64,000 nucleotides of DNA from contig NZ_LROM01000097.1 of NCBI RefSeq assembly GCF_001758785.1, positions 1 through 64,000 on the forward strand, in the 5' to 3' direction. Under the pieces are notes generated by a model, which had not been told where the DNA came from, ran no database searches, and worked only from the letters and a program-made list of their open reading frames with translations. Shown in pieces: positions 8,553-16,666 of this stretch. Source of the DNA: Duganella phyllosphaerae (GTDB lineage Bacteria; Pseudomonadota; Gammaproteobacteria; Burkholderiales; Burkholderiaceae_D). Made by a program: the position numbers and the translations under genes. How positions within the stretch are numbered: the first letter of the stretch is position 1; each line of letters begins with the position of its first letter.

Positions 8553-9776
8553 ATGCATTCCGACCCTGTTTCCAGCACCTCCCTCCCCCCGGTTCCGATT
8601 GCCGCGCCGCATGGCGCCGGCATGGCCAACTTCGCCCTGGCCATCGGCGGCCTGGCCATTGGCACCGGCGAATTCGCCTCGATGAGCATCTTGCCGATCG
8701 TCGCTGCCGACCTGCACACCGACCTGCCGCACATGGGCCACATGATCAGCGCTTACGCGCTGGGCGTGGTATTCGGCGCACCGCTGATCGCCATCTTCCT
8801 GGCGCGCATGCCGAAAAAAGCCATGCTGGTGATGCTGATGGCGCTGTACGCGGCCGGCAACCTGCTTAGCGCCGCCGCACCGGCCTACGGCTCGCTGCTG
8901 CTGGCGCGCTTCGTGGCCGGCATTCCGCACGGCGCCTATTTCGGCGTGGCCGCGCTGGTAGCAGCCGCCATGGCGGTGCCGGAAAAACGCGGCCAGGCCG
9001 TCTCGCGTGTGCTGCTGGGTCTGACCATTGCCAACATCTTCGGCGTGCCGCTGGCCACCTGGCTGAGCCAGGCCTTCGGCTGGCGCTCGGCGTTCCTGGT
9101 CGTCGGCGTGCTGGGCGTGGTCACTGCGCTGATGGTGCGCCGCTACGTGCCCTTCATCGCCGCCGGCGACGCCAGCGTGCGCCGCGAGCTCGGCGTGTTT
9201 CGCCGCGCCCAGGTGTGGGTGACGTTGCTGATGGTGTCGGTGGGCTTTGGCGGCCTGTTCGCGGTGTACACGTACGTCACGCCAACGCTGCTGGAAATTA
9301 CCAGGGTATCGCCCAACATGGTGGCGGTGCTGCTGGCCCTGATCGGCGTCGGCATGACACTCGGTAACCTGGTGGGCGGCTGGCTGGCCGACCGCTCGCG
9401 CCTGTGGACCATTTTCGGTGCGCTGGTGTGGAACGTGGTGGCGCTCACCGCCTTTTACTACACCAGCGCCAACGCCTGGGCCGTGGCAATCAACCTGTTC
9501 CTGATCGGCTGCGGCATCGCCGTGGCGCCAGCGGTGCAAACCCGCCTGATGGACGTGGCTGGCGACGCCCAGACCGTCACCGCAGCACTGAACCACTCGG
9601 CCTTCAACTGCGCCAACGCGGCTGGCGCCTGGTTCGGCGGCATGGCGATCGCCCATGGCCTGGGCCTGCAATCGACCGGGCTGGTGGGGGCGATGCTGGC
9701 GCTGGGCGGGATTGTGGTGCTGGGGGTGTCGGTGCTGATGGAGCGGCGCGCAATGCCGGCGGCCGTGCCAGCTTAA
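8553..9776 (+). CDS. MFS efflux transporter (AraJ/DHA1-like)
   Basis: This protein of about 407 residues has around 12 hydrophobic helices. After the first helix (ALAIGGLAIGTGEFASMSILP) come an MFS motif A-like loop (LIAIFLARMPKKAML) and a second-half GWLADRSRLW. The family comprises proton-driven exporters of sugars or drugs in the inner membrane. The ATG at 8553 is used; only a weak CGAG precedes it, and an in-frame TTG lies 27 bases upstream. A small CCAAC/GTTGG hairpin (8487-8500) sits in the upstream region. The next gene, 31 bases downstream on the same strand, encodes a LysR regulator that may control it. Confidence 0.85.
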   Translation: MHSDPVSSTSLPPVPIAAPHGAGMANFALAIGGLAIGTGEFASMSILPIVAADLHTDLPHMGHMISAYALGVVFGAPLIAIFLARMPKKAMLVMLMALYAAGNLLSAAAPAYGSLLLARFVAGIPHGAYFGVAALVAAAMAVPEKRGQAVSRVLLGLTIANIFGVPLATWLSQAFGWRSAFLVVGVLGVVTALMVRRYVPFIAAGDASVRRELGVFRRAQVWVTLLMVSVGFGGLFAVYTYVTPTLLEITRVSPNMVAVLLALIGVGMTLGNLVGGWLADRSRLWTIFGALVWNVVALTAFYYTSANAWAVAINLFLIGCGIAVAPAVQTRLMDVAGDAQTVTAALNHSAFNCANAAGAWFGGMAIAHGLGLQSTGLVGAMLALGGIVVLGVSVLMERRAMPAAVPA

Positions 9777-9807
9777 CTTGCTGCCAGGTTCGCGTAGACT
9801 GTCGCGC

Positions 9808-10734
9808 ATGAAGAACAATCGTGAACCGTCACTCGATGACCTGGCCGTGTTCCTGGCCGTCTGCAAGGCGGGCGGGTTTCGGGCTGCCGCCACGCGGCTG
9901 GGCATGTCGCCGTCGAACGTGAGCGACACCATTGCCCGCATCGAAACCATGCTGGGCGTGCCGCTGCTCACCCGCAATACGCGCAGCGTGGTGCCGACCG
10001 AGGCCGGGCAGGCGCTCGCAGCGCGCCTCACGCCCCTGTTTGCCGCAACCCGCGCCGCCCTGCACGACGTGGTCGATGCCGGGCGCGAAGTCCAGGGTTT
10101 GCTGAAACTGAACGTGGCCGGCGCCGTGATGGTCGATATCCTGCCGCCATTGATCGACCGGTTTCTTGCGGCCTACCCTGCCGTCCAGGTTGAAGTGGTG
10201 GTGGACGACCGGTTTGTCGACGCCATTGCCGATGGCTGCACGGCCGGCATCCGCTACGGCGAACGCCTGGCCCAGGACATGATCGCCGTGCCGATTGGCC
10301 CCCGTTACCAGCAGCTGGCGCTGGCCGCCGCGCCGGCCTACCTGGCGCGGCGCGGCCACCCGGCCCATCCGCGCGACTTGCTGGACCACGATTGCATCCG
10401 CATGCGCTTTTCCAGCGGCGCCCTCACCGCGTGGGAATTCGAGCACGCCGGCGAACGCGTGACCATCGATCCACCGAGCCGGCTGACCATCGGCGTGGAA
10501 GCGGCGCCGGCGGCGATCAGCCTGGCGTGCGCCGGCCACGGCATGATCTGCACCTTCGGCAACTGGCTCGCACCGCATTTCGCCAGCGGCGAACTGGTGC
10601 CGGTGCTGCCGGACTGGTGGCAGCAGTTCGACGGGCCGCGACTGTATTTCCCGAGCCGGTTGATGCCGGCCACGTTGCGGGCATTCATCGATCTGATAGC
10701 GCAGGCCGATGACAGCCCGCCCACCGCTCGCTGA
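9808..10734 (+). CDS. LysR-family transcriptional regulator
   Basis: This 308-residue protein has an N-terminal winged helix-turn-helix (LDDLAVFLAVCKAGGFRAAATRLGMS, then SNVSDTIARIE and LLTRNTRSVVPTEAGQ) and a periplasmic-binding-like effector domain. Its specificity looks like the CrgA/AaeR type common next to exporters. The ATG at 9808 gives the canonical MKNNREPSLDDL start; the frame continues ten codons upstream to a TTG. It follows the MFS gene closely on the same strand, so co-transcription is possible. It converges with the epoxide hydrolase gene with a three-base gap. Confidence 0.88.
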   Translation: MKNNREPSLDDLAVFLAVCKAGGFRAAATRLGMSPSNVSDTIARIETMLGVPLLTRNTRSVVPTEAGQALAARLTPLFAATRAALHDVVDAGREVQGLLKLNVAGAVMVDILPPLIDRFLAAYPAVQVEVVVDDRFVDAIADGCTAGIRYGERLAQDMIAVPIGPRYQQLALAAAPAYLARRGHPAHPRDLLDHDCIRMRFSSGALTAWEFEHAGERVTIDPPSRLTIGVEAAPAAISLACAGHGMICTFGNWLAPHFASGELVPVLPDWWQQFDGPRLYFPSRLMPATLRAFIDLIAQADDSPPTAR

Positions 10735-10737
10735 CGG

Positions 10738-11895
10738 CTACCGCACCGTGCGGAACGTGGTCCGCACCTCCTCGACCAGCAGCGCCGGCTGCTCCATGTC
10801 CGCGAAGTGCCCACCACGGTCGAGTTCATTGAAATGCACGAGATTGGCAAAGCGCCGCTGCGCCCAGCGCTGCGACACGCGCACCTGCTCCCCGGGGAAC
10901 ATGCTGATGCCGGCCGGCGTGGTCATCGGCGCCGCCGGCATGCCGCCGTGGCGCATGGCCTGCATGGTTTCCCAGTACAGCCGCGCGGAACTGGCGCCGG
11001 TATTGGGCAGCCAGTAGAGCATGATGTTGTCGATGATGGCGTCGAGCGCGAACACGCTCTCCACGTCGCCGTCATTGTCGGACACATCCTGGAACAAGGC
11101 GTAAATCCACGCTGCCAGTCCCACCGGCGAATCGGCCAGCGCAAAACCCACCGATTGCGGCCGCGTGGCCTGCACCTTGAAGTAACCGGAAAACTGCTGG
11201 TCGTAGCGCTGCGCATCGTCGAGCATGGCCTGCTCGTGCGGTGTGGCCTCGGCCCGTTCCTGGTCGGTGGGCTGGAACATCAGCATGTTCAGGTGGATGC
11301 CGGCCAGGCCCGGCGGCGCCTTGTAGCCGATGGTGGTCGTCACCGCGCCGCCCCAGTCGCCGCCCTGCGCCGCATACCGGTCGTAGCCCAGGCGGGCCAT
11401 CAGTGCGATCCAGGCGTCGGCAATGCGGTTGACGTTCCAGCCGGCCTCCGCGGGCTGGCCGGAAAAGCCGAAGCCGGGCAGCGATGGAATCACCAGGTGA
11501 AACGCATCGCTTGCCTGGCCGCCGTGGGCCACCGGGTCGGTGAGCGGGCCGATCATGTCGCGAAATTCCAGTACCGAACCGGGCCAGCCGTGCGTGAGCA
11601 GCAGCGGCATGGCGCCAGCCTCGGGCGAACGCACGTGCAGGAAGTGGATGTCCACGCCGTCGATCTCGGTGTGGTGCTGGTTGAAACTGTTGAGCAGCGC
11701 CTCGCACCGGCGCCAGTCGTAGCCGTCCTGCCAGCGTGCGACCAGGGCGCGCAGCTTGGCCAGTTGCGGCCCCTGGCTGGCGTCGGCCACAGTCTCGGCA
11801 TCTGGCCAGCGCGTGAGGGCAAGCCGCGCCTGCAGGTCGGCCAGGGCGGCATCGGGGATGGCCAGGTGAAATGGATGGATGGTGGTATCGGACAA
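10738..11895 (-). CDS. Epoxide hydrolase (alpha/beta hydrolase with EHN domain)
   Basis: This 385-residue protein starts with the EHN lid-like domain found in microsomal-type epoxide hydrolases (FHLAIPDAALADLQARLALTRWP), followed by an alpha/beta hydrolase core. It shows the oxyanion motif HGWPGS (102-107), the nucleophile Asp180 in GGDWGG and the catalytic His363 in DRGGHFADME. It would hydrolyse an epoxide to a diol; the substrate is unknown. The start is TTG at 11895, set by a strong GGGAGG four bases upstream. It is divergent from a TetR gene, the usual layout for a repressor and its target. Confidence 0.87.
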   Translation of the reverse strand: MSDTTIHPFHLAIPDAALADLQARLALTRWPDAETVADASQGPQLAKLRALVARWQDGYDWRRCEALLNSFNQHHTEIDGVDIHFLHVRSPEAGAMPLLLTHGWPGSVLEFRDMIGPLTDPVAHGGQASDAFHLVIPSLPGFGFSGQPAEAGWNVNRIADAWIALMARLGYDRYAAQGGDWGGAVTTTIGYKAPPGLAGIHLNMLMFQPTDQERAEATPHEQAMLDDAQRYDQQFSGYFKVQATRPQSVGFALADSPVGLAAWIYALFQDVSDNDGDVESVFALDAIIDNIMLYWLPNTGASSARLYWETMQAMRHGGMPAAPMTTPAGISMFPGEQVRVSQRWAQRRFANLVHFNELDRGGHFADMEQPALLVEEVRTTFRTVR

Positions 11896-11954
11896 AATGC
11901 CTCCCGGGCATGCTATGTTACGGACCGGCGTACACCGGATGATTTAAATGAACT

Positions 11955-11962
11955 GACTAGTC
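11955..11962. promoter_or_regulatory. Candidate TetR operator between epoxide hydrolase and regulator genes
   Basis: GACTAGTC is a perfect 8-bp palindrome in the AT-rich middle of the 146-bp divergent intergenic region, within a TGACTAGTCTAGA context. Similar TAGACTAGTCTA-like sites occur at many TetR-family promoters, so repression of both genes from here is a reasonable inference. Binding has not been shown. Confidence 0.4.
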
Positions 11963-12041
11963 TAGATTAATCATCAAGACGTCATTTGTAAAGCGGATTC
12001 GATTGAAATGGGAAAGAAGCGGTATGGTGGAAGCAGGACAA

Positions 12042-12707
12042 ATGCCCAGGCGGCGCGGCAGGCCGCCGGCCGATAGCGCAGGCGACGTGGAAGCGCGCCT
12101 GCTGGCGGCAGCCACCCGGCTGTTCCTCGAGCGCGGCTATGACGGCACCAGTTGCGACCAGGTCGCGCTCGACGCCGGCGCGGGCAAGGCCAGCATTTAT
12201 GCCCGCTACGCCAACAAGGCGGCGCTGTTTTCGGCAGTGATCGATCGCCTGCTGACGGGGTCGCCGGCGCAAGACACGGTTGCCGAAGACCGCAGCCTCG
12301 ATGAGCGGCTCGCTGCGGTCGGCATGCAGGTCGTCGAGGATGCGCTGGCGCCCGACGCGCTGGCGCTGCTGCGCCTGCTGGTAACCGAGCTGCCCCGGCT
12401 CGGTGACGGCGCCCGCGCGGACAAGCTGTTCTGGCAGTCGGGCGTGCGGCGCGTCGCGCGGGTGATCGCGCTGCACGAGCCTGGTGCTGCGGCCATGGCG
12501 ATGGCGATGAATGCTGCCGACCAGTTCATCGACACGGTGCTGGCGCCGTTGCTGCTGCGCGCCATGCTGGGCGAGCCGGTGGCGGCGATTGTGGCCGGCG
12601 CCCCTGCGCGCATCGCTGCCGGCATCGCCATGCTGCGCGCAACAGGCGCGCTGGAACTGCGCACCTTCCACGACGAAATCGGCATAACCCCAGGTCAGAT
12701 TGTATAA
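12042..12707 (+). CDS. TetR/AcrR-family transcriptional regulator
   Basis: This regulator of about 221 residues opens with an RRRGRPP basic arm and a TetR DNA-binding domain (ARLLAAATRLFLERGYDGTS, then AGKASIYARYANKAALF). The C-terminal helical ligand domain resembles the AefR-like group. ATG at 12042 is preferred because GCAGGA lies four to five bases before it; in-frame ATG at 12024 is an alternative. Its divergent placement suggests control of the epoxide hydrolase gene and itself. Confidence 0.87.
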   Translation: MPRRRGRPPADSAGDVEARLLAAATRLFLERGYDGTSCDQVALDAGAGKASIYARYANKAALFSAVIDRLLTGSPAQDTVAEDRSLDERLAAVGMQVVEDALAPDALALLRLLVTELPRLGDGARADKLFWQSGVRRVARVIALHEPGAAAMAMAMNAADQFIDTVLAPLLLRAMLGEPVAAIVAGAPARIAAGIAMLRATGALELRTFHDEIGITPGQIV

Positions 12708-12772
12708 AATATCCAAAACCGCAGTATGCTGTCGCCCATGCCCTCCTCCCCTCTTGAACTGAAGGAAACCCC

Positions 12773-13717
12773 ATGAGCGACAATATTTTCACCGGCACCA
12801 TCCCGGCCCTGATGACCCCTTGCAACGCCGACCGCACGCCAGACTTCGACGCCCTGGTGCGCAAGGGCCGCGAGCTGGTCGATGCCGGCATGAGCGCCGT
12901 GGTGTATTGCGGTTCGATGGGCGACTGGCCGCTGCTGACCGAAGCGCAACGCCAGCAAGGCGTGGCGCGCCTGGTGGCGGCCGGGGTGCCGACCATCGTC
13001 GGTACCGGCGCGGTCAATTCGAAAGAGGCGGTGTCGCATGCCGCGCACGCCGCCAACGTGGGCGCGCAAGGCCTGATGGTGATTCCGCGCCTGCTGTCGC
13101 GCGGCTCGTCGCCGGCGGCGCAAAAGGCCCACTTCTCGGCCATTTTGCAGGCCGCACCGGCGCTGCCGGCCGTGATCTACAACAGCCCGTACTATGGCTT
13201 TGCCACCCGCGCCGACCTGTTCTTCGAACTGCGCGCCCAGCATCCCAACCTGATCGGTTTCAAGGAATTCGGCGGCGCCGCCGACCTGCGTTATGCGGCC
13301 GAACACATCACCAGCCAGGACGATAACGTCACCCTGATGGTGGGCGTGGACACCCAGGTGGTGCACGGCTTCGTCAACTGCGGCGCCACCGGCGCCATTA
13401 CCGGCATCGGCAATGCGCTGCCGCGCGAAGTGCTGCAACTGGTGGACCTGTCGCGCCAGGCCGCCGCCGGCAACGCCGTAGCGCGCCGCCAGGCCCGCGA
13501 ACTGGAAGCGGCGCTGCTGGTGCTGTCGTCGTTCGACGAGGGCACCGACCTGGTGCTGTTCTACAAGTACCTGATGGTGCTCAACGGCGACACCGAGTAC
13601 ACGCTGCACTTCAACGAGACCGACGCCCTGAGCGCCAGCCAGCGCCGCTACGCCGAAACCCAGTACACGCTGTTCCGCGACTGGTACGCCGACTGGAGCC
13701 GGGAAGTGGCTGCGTGA
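12773..13717 (+). CDS. DapA-family aldolase/deaminase, possibly 1-pyrroline-4-hydroxy-2-carboxylate deaminase
   Basis: This 314-residue (beta/alpha)8 barrel protein has the Schiff-base lysine Lys164 in LIGFKEFGG and the catalytic tyrosine Tyr136 in IYNSPYY. The pyruvate-binding segment is CGSMGDWPLLT (46-56) instead of the GTTGE of true dihydrodipicolinate synthases, so a role in lysine synthesis is unlikely. Similar Burkholderiales proteins sit in 4-hydroxyproline degradation loci, which suggests the deaminase named here, but no other pathway gene is present. GAAGGAAA precedes the ATG. It overlaps the following GntR gene by four bases (GTGA), so translation is probably coupled. Confidence 0.72.
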   Translation: MSDNIFTGTIPALMTPCNADRTPDFDALVRKGRELVDAGMSAVVYCGSMGDWPLLTEAQRQQGVARLVAAGVPTIVGTGAVNSKEAVSHAAHAANVGAQGLMVIPRLLSRGSSPAAQKAHFSAILQAAPALPAVIYNSPYYGFATRADLFFELRAQHPNLIGFKEFGGAADLRYAAEHITSQDDNVTLMVGVDTQVVHGFVNCGATGAITGIGNALPREVLQLVDLSRQAAAGNAVARRQARELEAALLVLSSFDEGTDLVLFYKYLMVLNGDTEYTLHFNETDALSASQRRYAETQYTLFRDWYADWSREVAA

Positions 13718-14400
13718 AACAAACAAGCCTGGCGGTGACCACCGTTGCCGACCAGGCGGCCGACGCGCTGCGCCGCAAGATCATGTCGGGCGAGCTGGCC
13801 GAAGGTTGTTCCTTGCGCCAGGATGCGCTTGCCGCCGAGTTCGGCATCAGCCGGATCCCGCTGCGCGAGGCGCTGGTGCAGCTCGAGGGCGAAGGGCTGG
13901 TCAGGATCGTCGCCCACAAGGGCGCGGTGGTGGCGGGCTTGTCGATCGACGAGATCAGCGAGCTGTTCATGCTGCGCAGCGTGCTGGAACCCCTGCTGTT
14001 GAAGAAGTCGGCGCCGAAGCTCACGCCGGACGACTACGCCCGGCTCGACGCCATCCTGGCCGACTACAAGGTGGAATTGCTGGCCCAGCACACCACCCGC
14101 TGGGGCGAACTCAACACGCGTTTGCACGACGTGCTGCTGTCACGCGCCGACCAGCCGAGGACGGCCGCCATCGTTGCCACCCTGCTGCAGCAAACCGACC
14201 GTTATACGCGCATGCAATTGTCGCTGAGCGCCGACAGCATTCGCCAGGCCCAGCAGGAGCACGAAGAACTGGTCGGGCTGTGCCGCGCCGGCGACGTGCG
14301 CGGCGCAGCAAGCCTGCTCAAGCGGCATATCGAACATGCCAGCCGCGACCTGGAGCGGTTCATCCTGTCCACGCGGCGCGCGCCCGGTCAGGCAGCCTGA
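13714..14400 (+). CDS. GntR-family regulator with FCD domain
   Basis: This 228-residue protein has an N-terminal winged helix (ADALRRKIMSGELAEG, then EFGISRIPLREALVQLEGEGLV) and a C-terminal all-helical FCD ligand domain, typical of repressors of organic-acid or amino-acid catabolism. It starts at GTG 13714, inside the stop of the DapA-family gene, so the two form a coupled operon and the regulator probably controls it. Its 3' end overlaps the convergent protease gene by 13 bases. Confidence 0.88.
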   Translation: MKQTSLAVTTVADQAADALRRKIMSGELAEGCSLRQDALAAEFGISRIPLREALVQLEGEGLVRIVAHKGAVVAGLSIDEISELFMLRSVLEPLLLKKSAPKLTPDDYARLDAILADYKVELLAQHTTRWGELNTRLHDVLLSRADQPRTAAIVATLLQQTDRYTRMQLSLSADSIRQAQQEHEELVGLCRAGDVRGAASLLKRHIEHASRDLERFILSTRRAPGQAA

Positions 14401-15464
14401 CGACGACGGCGCGCGATCGTGCCCATCAGCGCCAGACCGGCAAACATCAGCGCCGAGGTATCGGCCTCCGGCACGGCCGTGATGGAGCGGATCCAGGCGA
14501 CGTGCGAAAACGTCGCGGTGGAGCCGGACAGATCGCCGTAGCTGAAGTCGTTGGTGGGGCGCGCATCGCAGCCGGTCAGCTTGTAATCGACGCAAGAAAA
14601 ATCCCCCGGCAAGTTCCACTCGTGCACTCCCGACAGCAGCCACTCCTTGCCACTCCAGACGAACTCGCCACCGCCGGAATCGCCGTCCGTGCCCATCGCT
14701 TCGCGCGCGCCCAGCCCGGTGCCGCTGGTCCAGGCGTGGCCGGTAGCGTCGGCGATGCGGCCCAGGGTATTGTGGGCGGCGGTACCGTCATCGTAATCGC
14801 TGCGATAGGTCACGCCTGGCGCGTAGAAGGCCGCATCGTAGCCAAAACCGGGTACCGCCTTGTCGCTGACCTGGTTGAAGGTTTTGCTGTCCACGTCGTA
14901 AGTGTTGTAGCCGTAGTGGCCCCACAAGCGGTCACCCGAATCGGGCTGGGTCGTGCTGCCGCCCAGGCCGGAGCGGCCATAGCCGGCCAGCAGGAACTCC
15001 TTGCCCACATCGTTGCTCGTGCTCAGGTTGTAGCCCTTGATGTCGGTGACGGCATGATCGAGCTTGATGAGTGCGATATCGGCGCCGCTATCGACGTTGT
15101 CGCCGGTCCACTTGGGATGCACATACACGCCAGAGGGCAACACCTTGCGGGTCTCGCTGACGCTGCCGCCAGCCCAGCCAAACGACACGTTGACCGACTT
15201 CAGATCGGTCACGCAATGCGCTGACGTGACCATGTACTGGCCGCCCGACAGGAGCGAGCCGGAGCACAGGGACACGCCGCCGGACGTGGTAATGCTCAGC
15301 CGGCCGACGCCGTCCATCGCACCGGCCACGCCATTGAACGACTGCCCCGGCACCAGCCGCCAGTCCTGCGGAGCGGAGCTGTTGGTGGTCGCCTGTGCGG
15401 TCGATGCTGCCACCAGTGCGGCTGCAACGGCGGCCAGTTTGATCATTGCAAACGGTATTTTCAT
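14388..15464 (-). CDS. Secreted trypsin-like serine protease with PEP-CTERM sorting signal
   Basis: This preprotein of about 358 residues has a signal peptide (MKIPFAMIKLAAVAAALVAA) and an S1-type protease domain. The triad is His83 (TSAHC), Asp129 (GADIALIKL) and Ser263 (GDSGGGE). The C-terminus is a PEP-CTERM-type tripartite signal: VPEADTSA, a hydrophobic helix and RRRRQAA. Exosortase (EpsH) systems cleave such signals, and the proteins are often linked to exopolysaccharide or biofilm. No exosortase gene is in the window. The start at 15464 gives the best signal peptide; an in-frame ATG at 15500 is possible, and neither has a good ribosome site. Confidence 0.82.
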   Translation of the reverse strand: MKIPFAMIKLAAVAAALVAASTAQATTNSSAPQDWRLVPGQSFNGVAGAMDGVGRLSITTSGGVSLCSGSLLSGGQYMVTSAHCVTDLKSVNVSFGWAGGSVSETRKVLPSGVYVHPKWTGDNVDSGADIALIKLDHAVTDIKGYNLSTSNDVGKEFLLAGYGRSGLGGSTTQPDSGDRLWGHYGYNTYDVDSKTFNQVSDKAVPGFGYDAAFYAPGVTYRSDYDDGTAAHNTLGRIADATGHAWTSGTGLGAREAMGTDGDSGGGEFVWSGKEWLLSGVHEWNLPGDFSCVDYKLTGCDARPTNDFSYGDLSGSTATFSHVAWIRSITAVPEADTSALMFAGLALMGTIARRRRQAA

Positions 15465-15710
15465 GATGGTCAAAGTTGGGTTGTATGAACCAAGTTTCAT
15501 ATTGATTGTATTATGGAATACATTTCATTTACTTGCATAAATGCAGGGACTCAATCGTGCGCAGGAACAAGTGCGCTGGTTTTGCCAAAAGTTGGCCCCG
15601 AACCGACTCTGCTGGACAGTTTTCGCCACGCGGCGATCTCGCTATTCTCACTACACGCTTGCAGCACATTTCCAGCTGCCGCGAGCCTCACTGACTTTAG
15701 GAGTTTTGCC

Positions 15711-16250
15711 ATGACCACCATCCGTTCCGACCTGATTCTGTCGCAATCCGCATTCAGCCACATCATCGACGTGCCGTTCGAGAAAGTCGATATCGCCAAG
15801 TGGCTGTTCACGCTGCCCGACGCCGAATACCAGCGCTGCGCCCCGCCCGACCACATCGCCGCCGGCGCCACCTTTACCGACGACGGCCGCCGCATGTCGA
15901 TCAACGTCGAGATGATCGGCACCGGCCTGGTAGTGCAGCACTACGTGGGCGAGATCACCGAAGCATCGCACTGCCGCATGGTGTCCACCTCGGACGTATT
16001 CACGCCCAACGGCCGCACCAAGGTGCAGGTGATCTGGGATTTGAGCGTGAAGAAGATCGACGACCACCGCTGCGAGTACACCAACGGCGTGGTGTCGCAC
16101 CCGACCGAGGAATTCCTGGCCTTTATCAGGGAGCACGGCATTTCGTGGGAAAAAGCGTGCGCCGACCGCCAGGAGTCGTCGGGCGACCATAACCGCCGCG
16201 AAACCCCGCTGTTTGCCGAGAGCATCGCCCGTGCAGCGCGCGCGGCCTGA
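15711..16250 (+). CDS. Conserved-looking cytoplasmic protein of unknown function, 179 residues
   Basis: It starts MTTIRSDLIL, with AGGAG eight bases before the ATG. There is no signal peptide or membrane segment. The beta-rich middle (MSINVEMIGTGLVVQHYVGEI, HCRMVSTSDVFTPNG) followed by a C-terminal helix could fit an SRPBCC/START-like ligand-binding fold, but this is only an impression. A carboxymuconolactone decarboxylase-like gene follows 68 bases downstream on the same strand, so the two may act together on a small aromatic or lactone compound. No name can be assigned. Confidence 0.5.
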   Translation: MTTIRSDLILSQSAFSHIIDVPFEKVDIAKWLFTLPDAEYQRCAPPDHIAAGATFTDDGRRMSINVEMIGTGLVVQHYVGEITEASHCRMVSTSDVFTPNGRTKVQVIWDLSVKKIDDHRCEYTNGVVSHPTEEFLAFIREHGISWEKACADRQESSGDHNRRETPLFAESIARAARAA

Positions 16251-16318
16251 CCGATAACACTTCAGCTTGGCGGTTGCAGCCGTGCTGCGGCCGCGTTTCA
16301 GACTTCCAGGAGCAATCC

Positions 16319-16651
16319 ATGCCAGCCATCGATTTCACCAGCCCCCGCGCCGCTGCCCGGCCTTTCACGCCCAAGCTGGCGGACCTGGTCGAGCAGCCGC
16401 TGTTTTCGCAAGTCTGGGCCGACCCCGACCTGGCGCCGCGCGATCGCAGCCTGATCACCATCGCCTGCCTGGTTGCACTCAACCACATGGACGAACTGCC
16501 CGCCCACCTGCACCGCGCCATCGAGCATGGTGTCACGCGCAAGGAACTGGCCGCTGCCATCACGCACCTGGCATTTTATGCAGGCTTTCCAGCGGCTATT
16601 TCAGCGTCTGCCCATGCCCAGGCTGCGCTGGGCGAAGCCGCCGAGCCTTAG
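16319..16651 (+). CDS. Carboxymuconolactone decarboxylase (CMD)-family protein
   Basis: This 110-residue, single-domain helical protein has the CMD signature: DLAPRDRSLITIACLVALNHMDEL followed by HLHRAIEHGVTRKELAAAITHLAFYAGFPAA. It lacks the CxxC pair of AhpD-type alkylhydroperoxidases, so it is closer to the decarboxylase or unknown-function branch. AGGAG lies before the ATG at 16319; upstream in-frame codons are not needed. It probably shares a transcript with the preceding unknown gene. Confidence 0.75.
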   Translation: MPAIDFTSPRAAARPFTPKLADLVEQPLFSQVWADPDLAPRDRSLITIACLVALNHMDELPAHLHRAIEHGVTRKELAAAITHLAFYAGFPAAISASAHAQAALGEAAEP

Positions 16652-16666
16652 CAGACGGCCGACGCT

